Of a stretch of 7,273 bases of DNA, positions 1-6,614 are shown piece after piece. Below the pieces are notes generated by a model. The model searched no databases. It was not told the origin of the DNA and was given only the letters and a program-made list of their open reading frames with translations. The DNA is from UBA6109 sp035366835 (GTDB lineage: Bacteria; Desulfobacterota; Syntrophia; Syntrophales; UBA6109). Numbering within the stretch: position 1 is the stretch's first letter; every line of letters starts with the position of its first letter. The stretch lies in assembly GCA_035366835.1 (NCBI GenBank), contig DAOSIS010000054.1, forward strand, positions 1 through 7,273, given 5' to 3'. A program made the translations under genes and the position numbers.

Positions 1-22
1 AATGTAAATCATGTCACCGACG

Positions 23-30
23 AAGGGGGA
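23..30 (+). promoter_or_regulatory. Ribosome binding site that decides the start of the carboxyltransferase gene
   Basis: The purine run AAGGGGGA ends four bases before the ATG at 35. The in-frame ATG at 11 has only AT-rich sequence ahead of it within the window. The site therefore favours the shorter protein, which lacks the first eight residues (MSPTKGEL). Confidence 0.6.
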
Positions 31-34
31 GCTT

Positions 35-1651
35 ATGGATGTCATCGAAACGAGAATCGATACCCGCACGGACGAATACAAAAAGAATTATGAGGCGATG
101 AATACTCTCGTGGTCAATCTGAAAGAGGAACTCCGGATCGCACGTGAGGAGCGTTCTCCGGCGGCACGGCAGAGGCTCCTCGCGCAGGGGAAGATGCCTG
201 TCCGGGAGAAGCTGGAGCTCCTGCTGGACAGAAACACCCCGTTTCTGGAGATCGCCCCGCTGGCGGCCCGGGGCCTGTATGACGGAAAGATTCACGGCGC
301 GGGGCTCGTCACGGGAATCGGCGTCGTTTCCGGCAAGGAAGTGCTGGTGACCTGTAATGACGCAATGATCAAGGGGGGGGCGACCTATCCCTTGACCGTT
401 AAAAAAAGCCTGCGCGGCCAGACGATCGTGATGGAGAATCGCCTGCCATCCGTATCCCTGATCGACTCGGCCGGCGGTTTTTTGCAGCTTCAGTCGGAGG
501 TGTTTCCGGATATCGACGACGGCGGGAGACTTTTCTACAACCAGGCGAAGATCTCCAAGATGGGAATCCCCCAGATCACCGCTGTGATGGGTCTGTGCAC
601 CGCCGGCGGTGCTTATGTGCCGGCGATGTCCGATGAAGTCGTGCACGTCAAGGGAACGGGCGCCATCTTCCTGGGCGGCCCCCCCCTCGTCAAGGCGGCC
701 ACCGGTGAGGAGGTGACGGCGGACGAACTCGGAGGGGCGGATCTCCATTGTCGCGAGTCGGGCGTGTCCGATTATTATGCCGAAGATGACCGGCATGCCG
801 TCGAAATTCTGCGCAAGATCATCAAAAACCTTCCCACCCCGGAAAAAACCCGTCTGTCGATGCAGGATCCGGCCCCGCCCCTTTATGATCCGAAGGAGAT
901 CTATGGCATCGTCAGCCGTGAGCTTAAGGTTCCCTACGATGTCCGGGAGGTGATTGCACGGATGGTGGATCGGAGTGAATTCCTGGAGTTCAAGGAACTG
1001 TTCGGACCGACGCTGGTCTGCGGATGGGCCTATATCCACGGCTATCCGGTGGGGATCCTCGGGAACAACGGCATCCTGTTTTCCGACAGCGCCCTGAAGG
1101 GCACCCAGTTCATCCAGCTGTGCGACCGGCGCGGGATACCGCTCATCTTCCTCCAGAATATCAACGGGTTCATGATCGGTCGCGAGTACGAGCGGCACGG
1201 GATTACGAAGGACGGCCACAAGATGGTCAATGCGGTGGCCAATGCCACCGTTCCCAAATTTACCGTGATGATTGGCGCGTCCTATGGGGCGGGCAACTAT
1301 GCCATGTGCGGGCGCGCGTATTCACCGCGTTTCCTCTGGATGTGGCCCAATGCCGAAATTGCCGTCATGGGAGGGGAACAGGCCGCCGGCGTTCTCGTCA
1401 CGCTCCGAAACGACCAACTGGCCAAGGCGGGCGCACCCCCGATGACTCCGGAAGACGTGGAACAGATCAGCGCGCCGGTGATTGCCGCCGCCCGGAAGGA
1501 AAGCAACGCCTACTACAGTACGGCCCAGCTTTGGGATGACGGCATTCTCGATCCGGCCGATACGCGGGATGTCTTGGGGCTGGCGATATCCGCCGCGCTC
1601 AACGCCCCGATCCGCGACGATGTCCTGGGTTACGGCATTTTCCGGATGTAG
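35..1651 (+). CDS. Acyl-CoA carboxylase carboxyltransferase (beta) subunit, methylcrotonyl-CoA/geranyl-CoA carboxylase type
   Basis: This is the carboxyltransferase half of a biotin-dependent acyl-CoA carboxylase; it moves CO2 from carboxybiotin to an enoyl-CoA, most likely 3-methylcrotonyl-CoA or a relative. At 538 aa it has normal family length and contains two crotonase-like folds. Numbering from the ATG at 35, the N-half carries TAGGAYVPAMSDE (about 189-201), the IFLGGPPLVKAATGEE stretch (211-226) and GGADLHCRESGVSDYYA (233-249). The C-half carries NNGILFS (344-350), FLQNINGFMIGREYE (372-386), SYGAGNYAMCGRAYSPRF (416-433) and MGGEQAAGVL (445-454). The AGG and GAG segments are the two oxyanion-hole loops. 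These motifs match the MCC/GCC beta family (LiuB, AtuC, MCCC2) far better than propionyl- or acetyl-CoA carboxylases. I chose the ATG at 35 because AAGGGGGA (23-30) lies four bases upstream; an in-frame ATG at 11 lacks a ribosome site. It is the first gene of the carboxylase cluster, 90 bp before the biotin carboxylase. MCC versus GCC specificity cannot be settled here. Confidence 0.93.
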   Translation: MDVIETRIDTRTDEYKKNYEAMNTLVVNLKEELRIAREERSPAARQRLLAQGKMPVREKLELLLDRNTPFLEIAPLAARGLYDGKIHGAGLVTGIGVVSGKEVLVTCNDAMIKGGATYPLTVKKSLRGQTIVMENRLPSVSLIDSAGGFLQLQSEVFPDIDDGGRLFYNQAKISKMGIPQITAVMGLCTAGGAYVPAMSDEVVHVKGTGAIFLGGPPLVKAATGEEVTADELGGADLHCRESGVSDYYAEDDRHAVEILRKIIKNLPTPEKTRLSMQDPAPPLYDPKEIYGIVSRELKVPYDVREVIARMVDRSEFLEFKELFGPTLVCGWAYIHGYPVGILGNNGILFSDSALKGTQFIQLCDRRGIPLIFLQNINGFMIGREYERHGITKDGHKMVNAVANATVPKFTVMIGASYGAGNYAMCGRAYSPRFLWMWPNAEIAVMGGEQAAGVLVTLRNDQLAKAGAPPMTPEDVEQISAPVIAAARKESNAYYSTAQLWDDGILDPADTRDVLGLAISAALNAPIRDDVLGYGIFRM

Positions 1652-1729
1652 GGCATGAACCCAAGGGGATAGCCCCGGTCGTGGTTGTGTGAAGTAAAGA
1701 ACTTAAATTGCTGTTGTGGACCGTTCTAC

Positions 1730-1734
1730 AGGAG
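1730..1734 (+). promoter_or_regulatory. Shine-Dalgarno site fixing the biotin carboxylase start
   Basis: AGGAG sits seven bases before the ATG at 1742, and translation from there begins directly with the family-typical MFKKILIANRGEIA. This rules in the 495-aa form over the 19-residue upstream extension. Confidence 0.75.
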
Positions 1735-1741
1735 AGACCGT

Positions 1742-3229
1742 ATGTTCAAGAAGATCCTGATTGCGAACAGAGGAGAGATTGCCCGGCGCGTCATGTATAC
1801 CTGCCGGGAGATGGGCGTGGCGACCGTCGCCGTATATTCGGACGTGGACCGGAATGCGGTCCATGTCCTGGAGGCGGATCAGGCGGTTCTTCTGGGCGAT
1901 GCCGAACCGGCGGCGAGCTACCTCAATATCGATAAGATTATCGCCGCGGCGAAAGAAACCGGGGCCGAAGCGATTCATCCCGGGTATGGATTCCTGGCCG
2001 AGAACGCAGATTTTGCCGAGCGCTGCGAGCGGGAGGGGCTTACCTTCATCGGCCCGCCGGCGTCCGTGATCCGTGAATTGGGAGACAAGACCGTTGCACG
2101 GCAGACGATGATCAAAAACGGTGTGCCGGTCATTCCCGGCATGACGCACCCCGAATCGGATCCGGAAGCCATCGCCCGCGAGGCCGACCGCCTGGGATAT
2201 CCCGTCCTGATCAAGGCGGCGGCCGGTGGCGGGGGAAAGGGCATGCGCGTCGTGCAGGCGCAGCCGGAAATTCGCGAGGCCTGCCTGTCCGCCGCGAGCG
2301 AAGCCGCCAGCGCCTTCGGCAGCGGTTCGATCTACCTGGAAAAGTATCTGGCCCGGCCCCGGCATATCGAGTTCCAGATCCTGGCCGACCGCTATGGGAC
2401 GATCGTTCATCTGCTCGAGCGGGAATGTTCCATCCAGCGGCGTCACCAGAAGATCATCGAAGAAACGCCGTCGCCCGCAATGACGCCGGAACTGAGGGAG
2501 CGGATGGGAATGGCGGCCGTCGCGGCGGCCCGTGCTTCCGGGTATGTGAACGCGGGAACGGTGGAGTTTCTGCTGGACACCGACGGCAGCTTCTATTTTC
2601 TGGAAGTCAACACGCGCCTCCAGGTCGAGCATCCGATCACCGAGATGGTGACCGGGCTCGACATTGTCCGGCACCAGCTCTTGATTGCCGCCGGCGAGCC
2701 GCTGACCTTGGTGCAGGAGGAGATCCGGGGACGGGGTCATGCCATCGAGTGCCGCATCTATGCGGAGGATCCGGAACAGGGCTTTTATCCTTCTCCCGGG
2801 AGAATCACCTGCCTGAAGGAACCGTCGGGGCCGGGAATACGGAATGATTGCGGCGTCTATGCCGGGTTTCAGGTTCCGGTGGAATACGATCCGATCCTGT
2901 CCAAGCTGATCGCCCATGCCGAAAGCAGAGAAGCCGCCATCGAGCGCATGATTCAGGCGCTTTCAAGCTACGTCATTCTGGGAATAAGGACCGCCATTCC
3001 CTTCCTGATCGACGTTCTCCGGTCGGAAGCCTTCGTTGCCGGGGAAACCTTCACCGATTTTGTGACCGCCCATTTTGCAGACTGGAAACCGGAACGATCG
3101 GACACCGATCTGGCCCGCATCGCCTACATCATCGATGATCTTGCCGGTCGGCGGAAGGCGACTGTTTCAAGTGCCGGCGCCGGGGTGCCGTTGTCGCCCT
3201 GGCAGAGTCTGGGGAATTGGCGGCGATAG
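1742..3229 (+). CDS. Biotin carboxylase subunit of acyl-CoA carboxylase
   Basis: ATP-grasp enzyme that carboxylates the biotin of the carrier protein using bicarbonate and MgATP; cytoplasmic. The 495-aa chain opens with FKKILIANRGEIARR (2-16), then HPGYGFLAEN (79-88), the ATP-binding glycine loop KAAAGGGGKGMRVV (158-171), ECSIQRRHQKIIEE (228-241), FLEVNTRLQVEHP (286-298) and HAIECRIYAEDP (333-344). Residues equivalent to the E. coli AccC active site are present: K116, K158, H235, K237, E275, E288, N290, R292, E296 and R338. The chain runs about 45 residues beyond a minimal AccC. Its tail ends SPWQSLGNWRR, resembling the SPW...GWR linker that in fused MCC/PCC alpha chains joins the biotin carboxylase to the BT domain. 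The next gene supplies the carrier part. The ATG at 1742 is preceded by AGGAG (1730-1734) at seven bases; a TTG-started extension from 1685 would add an unconvincing Cys-rich leader. Most likely partner: the upstream MCC-type carboxyltransferase, not fatty-acid synthesis. Confidence 0.94.
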   Translation: MFKKILIANRGEIARRVMYTCREMGVATVAVYSDVDRNAVHVLEADQAVLLGDAEPAASYLNIDKIIAAAKETGAEAIHPGYGFLAENADFAERCEREGLTFIGPPASVIRELGDKTVARQTMIKNGVPVIPGMTHPESDPEAIAREADRLGYPVLIKAAAGGGGKGMRVVQAQPEIREACLSAASEAASAFGSGSIYLEKYLARPRHIEFQILADRYGTIVHLLERECSIQRRHQKIIEETPSPAMTPELRERMGMAAVAAARASGYVNAGTVEFLLDTDGSFYFLEVNTRLQVEHPITEMVTGLDIVRHQLLIAAGEPLTLVQEEIRGRGHAIECRIYAEDPEQGFYPSPGRITCLKEPSGPGIRNDCGVYAGFQVPVEYDPILSKLIAHAESREAAIERMIQALSSYVILGIRTAIPFLIDVLRSEAFVAGETFTDFVTAHFADWKPERSDTDLARIAYIIDDLAGRRKATVSSAGAGVPLSPWQSLGNWRR

Positions 3230-3274
3230 GGAAGAAACATGGCCGGACGATCACGATGAAGAGGTAGGGAAATT

Positions 3275-3799
3275 ATGCAATACAGATTCAAGACGAGTGA
3301 AGAGGCGTTGACTTTTGGTGCGGAACCGGTTGAGGAAAATCGTCTGAAGGTGGCCACCGGTGAGAAGACGCTGGATGTTCGTTATGCCGTCATCGCCGAT
3401 CATCACGTTCATTGCGTGGTGGAGGGTGTCGGGATCAACGCGTTTATCACCGGCGAAAAGGGCGAAAAGACCATCCTGATCCGGGGGGTGCCCTATCTCG
3501 TTCAGGATGCCGACATGACGGTCCAGTCCAGGAAAGGGGCTCGGGATCTGAAAACCCTTCCCCGGGAGATTACGCCGCCGATGCCGTCGGTCGTCGTGCG
3601 CATCATGGTCGCCGAGGGCGACCCCGTGCAGCAGGGGGACGGCGTCATTGTCCTGACCGCGATGAAGATGGAGACGACCTTGACCGCCCCTTTCCCGGGG
3701 CGGGTGGCAGGCATCAACGTTTCCGTCGGCGAAAAGGTCATGCCCGGGAAGATCCTGGTCAATATCGAGAAGGAACCGGAGGATACCAAACCTACGTAA
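3275..3799 (+). CDS. Biotin carboxyl carrier subunit with probable N-terminal BT-like domain
   Basis: A 174-aa carrier protein that would hold the biotin shuttled between the biotin carboxylase and the carboxyltransferase. The C-terminal ~75 residues (about 100-166) form a biotinyl domain: PPMPSVVVRIMVAEGDPVQQGD, then LTAMKMETTLTAPFPGRV, then VGEKVMPGKILVNIE. K131 in AMKM (codon 3665-3667) is the expected biotinylated lysine. The first ~90 residues have no lysine-acceptor motif and look strand-rich (YRFKTSEEALTFGAE, LDVRYAVIADHHVHCVVEG, FITGEKGEKTILIRGVPYLVQDAD). By position and character they probably match the BT barrel that docks the alpha chain on the beta subunit in PCC/MCC; that is inference. 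The usual PMPG is PMPS here. The gene starts 45 bp after the biotin carboxylase stop, in the same reading frame, with two in-frame stops (3227-3229 and 3257-3259) between them. The start is supported by the purine-rich GAGGTAGGGA at 3261-3270. The following hydratase begins 28 bp after this stop. Confidence 0.88.
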   Translation: MQYRFKTSEEALTFGAEPVEENRLKVATGEKTLDVRYAVIADHHVHCVVEGVGINAFITGEKGEKTILIRGVPYLVQDADMTVQSRKGARDLKTLPREITPPMPSVVVRIMVAEGDPVQQGDGVIVLTAMKMETTLTAPFPGRVAGINVSVGEKVMPGKILVNIEKEPEDTKPT

Positions 3800-3827
3800 A
3801 CATCATACAAGTCAAGGAGGCAATTTT

Positions 3828-4598
3828 ATGAACGATCAGCATTTGCTCTACCGGGTCGAGGACGGCGTCGGTACGATCACGATCAATCGCGAGCAGCAGC
3901 GAAACGCGATTACGCCCGAGGCGATTGATCTTTTCCACCTGTATCTCGATCAGGCCCAAAAGGATGAAGGTGTGAGAGCCCTTCTGGTCACCGGGGCCGG
4001 CGAAAAGGCTTTTTGCACCGGCGCGCAGCTCGGGGGCGGGATGGCGACGGAGGGGAAGGACGTGTTCGGATATTATGCGAGTCTGTTAAACAGACTCGCG
4101 AGCTTTCCCAAGCCGACGGTGGCGCGCATCAAGGGCTTCTGCCTGGCGGGCGGGATGGGCTTCATGCTGGCCTGTGATATCGTGATCGCCGCAGACGACG
4201 CCAAATTCGGTACGCCGGAAGTGAATGTCGGGCTGTGGCCGATGATGATCGGCGCGCTGATCTTTCGCAATGTCCTGCAGAAAAAGGCGATGGAGATGAT
4301 TCTCTTGGGCGAGGGGATGACGGCCGCGGAGGCCCTGGCCATGGGATTGATCACCCGCGTCGTGCCGGCGGCCAACCTGGACGGGGAAGTGGCGAACGTC
4401 TTGAAGAGCCTGGTTTCCAAAAGCCCGATCGGGATGAGGATCGGCAAGGATGCGTTTTACGGTGCAGCGAACATGCCGCTTAAAGAAGCCCTGGATTATC
4501 TCTCCGAAAAGCTCAAGGACGTGGTGAGTACGGAGGATTCCCGGGAAGGCATCACGGCCTTCATCGAAAAACGGCCGCCGGTCTTTACCGGGCGCTAA
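3828..4598 (+). CDS. Enoyl-CoA hydratase/isomerase (crotonase family), possible glutaconyl-CoA-type hydratase
   Basis: A 256-aa single-domain crotonase. The first oxyanion-hole segment is KAFCTGAQLGGG (60-71). The second is GFCLAGGMGFMLACDIVIA (103-121), followed by AKFGTPEVNVGLWPMMIGALIFRNV (125-149). The C-terminus EDSREGITAFIEKRPPVFTGR is the usual family ending. Aligned to rat/human mitochondrial enoyl-CoA hydratase, E131 matches Glu164, but the Glu144 position is G111. A conventional two-glutamate mechanism is therefore not assured, and isomerase, hydratase or lyase chemistry remain possible. The operon position after a methylcrotonyl-CoA-type carboxylase suggests hydration of 3-methylglutaconyl-CoA or a longer isoprenoid analogue, the job of LiuC or AtuE; this is inference from context. 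A strong AAGGAGG (3814-3820) lies seven bases before the ATG. A perfect 11-bp inverted repeat lies inside the gene over codons 84-91. Confidence 0.88.
   Translation: MNDQHLLYRVEDGVGTITINREQQRNAITPEAIDLFHLYLDQAQKDEGVRALLVTGAGEKAFCTGAQLGGGMATEGKDVFGYYASLLNRLASFPKPTVARIKGFCLAGGMGFMLACDIVIAADDAKFGTPEVNVGLWPMMIGALIFRNVLQKKAMEMILLGEGMTAAEALAMGLITRVVPAANLDGEVANVLKSLVSKSPIGMRIGKDAFYGAANMPLKEALDYLSEKLKDVVSTEDSREGITAFIEKRPPVFTGR
4077..4099. repeat. Perfect 11-bp inverted repeat inside the hydratase gene
   Basis: The arms GCGAGTCTGTT (4077-4087) and AACAGACTCGC (4089-4099) are exact reverse complements around a single A at 4088. The element covers codons 84-91 (Ala-Ser-Leu-Leu-Asn-Arg-Leu-Ala) and uses a TTA leucine codon, which is unusual in this GC-rich gene. 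The near-continuous dyad with an AT-rich centre looks more like a dimeric-regulator operator than a terminator, since no T-tract follows. It may also be chance. Confidence 0.55.
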
Positions 4599-4628
4599 AT
4601 CATCATCAAGAGAAAAGAGGGGGAATAG

Positions 4629-6416
4629 ATGAGCACGAAAGATCCAAGAAGAAATGACAAGGTCATCATTGCCAACTGCAGCGGTTACTTCGGCGACCGC
4701 CTGGCAGCGGCCAAGGAAATGGTTCAGGGCGGCCCGATCGACATCCTGACCGGCGACTATCTGGCGGAGCTCACGATGGCGATCCTCTTCGGCCAGAAGA
4801 TGAGGAAGCCGGAGACGGGTTACGTGCCGACGTTTCTGAAGCAGATGGAGCAGGTGATGGGGGAATGCCTCGACCGCGGCATTCGGGTCGTCTCCAACGC
4901 CGGCGGATTGAATCCGCAGGGAATGGCCAAAGAGCTGAAAAAGATTGCGGACGCCCTGGGCCTTCATCCGAAGATCGCCTGCATTGAAGGCGATGACCTG
5001 ATGGGACGGCTGGCGGACCTGCAGGAGAAGGGGGAGGCGTTTGTGCACCTGGATAAGGGAATCAGCCTGAAGGATGCCGGTGCGATGCCGATTTCCGCCA
5101 ATGCCTATCTGGGCGGCTGGGGCGTTGCGGAGGCCCTGGCCCAGGGAGCGGATATTGTCGTGGGCGGCCGTCTTGCGGATGCCTCGGTCGTGATGGGTCC
5201 GGCCGCCTGGTGGTTCGGGTGGCAGCGCGGGGAGTGGGACAAGCTTGCCGGCGCCGCCGTCGCCGGTCATATCATTGAATGCGGCACCCAGGCGACCGGG
5301 GGAAATTATTCCTTCATCGAGGAAGTGCCCTCGTTTCTCAACGTCGGCTATCCCATCGCCGAAATCTTTTGGGATGGCTCCTTCGTGATCACCAAGCATC
5401 CCGGCACCGGCGGGCTCGTCTCGGTCGATACCGTCAAGGCCCAGCTCCTCTATGAAGTCCGCGGGCCGAAGTATCTGACCCCGGACGTGGCGGCCCGGTT
5501 CGATACGATCGAAATCTCCCAGGAGGGACCGGACCGGACGAAGATTACCGGCGTGAAGGGCGAGCCCCCCCCTGCGACGACGAAAGTCTGCATCAACAAT
5601 GCGGGCAATTATCGCAATTCGATGACGATCGTGCTCACCGGGCTCGACATTGAAAAGAAGGCGAAGATTTTCGAAGACGCCTTGTTCGACAGCTTGGGCG
5701 GCCGGGGGAACTTTGCCGTCGAGAATGTGCAGCTGATCCGGTCCGACAAGGAGGATCCCCAGTCGAATGACGAGGCCTTTGCCTATCTGCGGGTCTCGGT
5801 GATGGACCCCGATGCGAAGAAGGTCGGGAAATTCTCGGCGAAGATCGTTGAACTCGGCCTGGCCAACATCCCCGGTTTTACCGCCACCGCCCCGCCGACG
5901 AAGGGCGGACCGGCCATCATCCATTGGCCCGCGCTCATCTCGACCACCCATATTCAGCAGAAAGTCATGATCGAGGACAAGGTGGTGCTGGTGGATTCGG
6001 TCTTGCCGGACCCCGCGGCGCCGGTGCCGGCGGCAAAGGCGATTGCGATTCCGCCGCTGCCCGCGGGAAAGATGATCAGGATGCCCCTGGGGCGCGTTTT
6101 TGCCACGCGCTCCGGCGACAAGGGCGGCAACGCCAATCTCGGAGTATGGGCGAAAACCCCCGAGGCCTTCGCTTTTCTAAAGGACTTCCTGACGACGGAG
6201 AAACTCAAAGAGCTCCTGCGCGATATGAGCGGATTTGAGATGGAACGATACGAATTTCCTAATCTCCTGGCCGTCAATTTCTATATCAAGGGCGTGCTCG
6301 GGGAAGGGGTGGCGGCATCGGTGCGCAGTGACCCCCAGGCGAAGACGCTCGGCGAATACCTGCGGGCAAAGGTCATCGACATGCCGGAGGGGATCATCGC
6401 CCAAGCTAAGGGCTAG
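4629..6416 (+). CDS. AtuA-like protein (DUF1446 family), unknown biochemical function
   Basis: This 595-aa protein belongs to the family named after AtuA of the Pseudomonas acyclic terpene utilisation cluster. The family domain covers about residues 11-455: KVIIANCSGYFGDR (11-24), GPIDILTGDYLAELTMAIL (35-53), VVSNAGGLNPQGMAKEL (87-103), EGDDLM (120-125), VVGGRLADASVVMGPAAWWFGW (177-198), IIECGTQATGGNY (215-227) and YEVRGPKYLTPDV (275-287). A second small domain, about 485-590, contains the GRVFATRSGDKGGNANLGVWA stretch (488-508) and corresponds to the AtuA-type C-terminal domain. No signal peptide or membrane segment is apparent, so it is probably cytoplasmic. The reaction catalysed is not something I can state. 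It follows the hydratase by 30 bp with a GAGGGGGAA site (4617-4625) ahead of the ATG, so it is very likely co-transcribed with the carboxylase. Its association with a methylcrotonyl/geranyl-type carboxylase and crotonase repeats the Atu gene set. Confidence 0.9.
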   Translation: MSTKDPRRNDKVIIANCSGYFGDRLAAAKEMVQGGPIDILTGDYLAELTMAILFGQKMRKPETGYVPTFLKQMEQVMGECLDRGIRVVSNAGGLNPQGMAKELKKIADALGLHPKIACIEGDDLMGRLADLQEKGEAFVHLDKGISLKDAGAMPISANAYLGGWGVAEALAQGADIVVGGRLADASVVMGPAAWWFGWQRGEWDKLAGAAVAGHIIECGTQATGGNYSFIEEVPSFLNVGYPIAEIFWDGSFVITKHPGTGGLVSVDTVKAQLLYEVRGPKYLTPDVAARFDTIEISQEGPDRTKITGVKGEPPPATTKVCINNAGNYRNSMTIVLTGLDIEKKAKIFEDALFDSLGGRGNFAVENVQLIRSDKEDPQSNDEAFAYLRVSVMDPDAKKVGKFSAKIVELGLANIPGFTATAPPTKGGPAIIHWPALISTTHIQQKVMIEDKVVLVDSVLPDPAAPVPAAKAIAIPPLPAGKMIRMPLGRVFATRSGDKGGNANLGVWAKTPEAFAFLKDFLTTEKLKELLRDMSGFEMERYEFPNLLAVNFYIKGVLGEGVAASVRSDPQAKTLGEYLRAKVIDMPEGIIAQAKG

Positions 6417-6438
6417 ACGAAGAAAAGCGGGCGAAGGG

Positions 6439-6488
6439 TGTAAGGCGAATGGAGCGAATCCTTTTAGCCTTTGCCTTTCGCCCTTACA
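6439..6488. repeat. Imperfect inverted repeat in the gap after the AtuA-like gene
   Basis: TGTAAGG-CGAA (6439-6449) pairs with TTCG-C-CCTTACA (6477-6488): eleven pairs with one bulged C at 6481. The 27-base loop holds repeated short words: GCGAA occurs at 6431, 6445 and 6454, and GCCTTT occurs twice at 6467-6478. No T-tract follows the second arm, so this is not a textbook intrinsic terminator. It may be a dispersed intergenic repeat or a remnant of one. It sits 22 bp after the AtuA-like stop codon, where a transcript end would be expected. Confidence 0.5.
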
Positions 6489-6581
6489 TTGGTAGATGCA
6501 ACAATCTGGTGCGAGACAGGGGGAGAAGACTGTGCCTTAAGTCCATCCCCGGAAAATGGATCACGGAGCATGAAAACAGAA

Positions 6582-6597
6582 TTCCTGGATACAGGAA
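6582..6597 (+). promoter_or_regulatory. Small perfect hairpin directly before the ligase ribosome site
   Basis: TTCCTG (6582-6587) and CAGGAA (6592-6597) form a six-pair stem with a GATA tetraloop. It ends one base before the AAGGAGG of the ligase gene. Such a stem could modulate ribosome access, but it is short and may be chance. Confidence 0.3.
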
Positions 6598-6598
6598 G

Positions 6599-6605
6599 AA
6601 GGAGG
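6599..6605 (+). promoter_or_regulatory. Strong Shine-Dalgarno site for the acyl-CoA ligase
   Basis: AAGGAGG lies nine bases before the GTG at 6615. It supports GTG as the start, over an in-frame ATG at 6570 whose only purine run (GGAG, 6565-6568) is one base away and therefore too close. Confidence 0.65.
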
Positions 6606-6614
6606 GGGTGTTCA

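Noticed and set aside
1665..1676. GGGG-ATAG-CCCC mini-hairpin in the 90-bp gap after the carboxyltransferase gene
   Set aside because: Four pairs with no T-tract is too weak to call a terminator or regulatory element; genes on both sides clearly belong together.
1685..1741. TTG-started 19-residue N-terminal extension of biotin carboxylase containing NCCCG
   Set aside because: The AGGAG at 1730-1734 and the family-typical MFKKILIANRGEIA point to the ATG at 1742. The Cys run comes from translating untranslated leader sequence.
14..2917. Minus-strand open frames of 401 aa (14-1219) and 404 aa (1703-2917)
   Set aside because: They lie in the same codon-aligned antisense register opposite the carboxyltransferase and biotin carboxylase genes and have the same low-complexity composition. 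They are explained by codon bias.
3227..3274. Stop-codon readthrough joining biotin carboxylase and carrier into one chain
   Set aside because: The reading frame is shared, but a second in-frame stop (TGA 3257-3259) follows the first, and the carrier has its own purine-rich ribosome site and ATG. Two separate genes is the simpler reading.
4086..5951. 621-aa open frame on the minus strand spanning the hydratase and AtuA-like genes
   Set aside because: Its triplets coincide exactly with sense codons, so it stops only where the sense strand uses TTA, CTA or TCA, rare in this GC-rich sequence. The peptide is His/Arg/Gly-rich with no recognisable domain, and both sense genes are clear family members.
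6417..6614. Separate promoter or small gene in the gap before the ligase
   Set aside because: I found no convincing -35/-10 pair and no small frame with a credible ribosome site other than the ligase itself.
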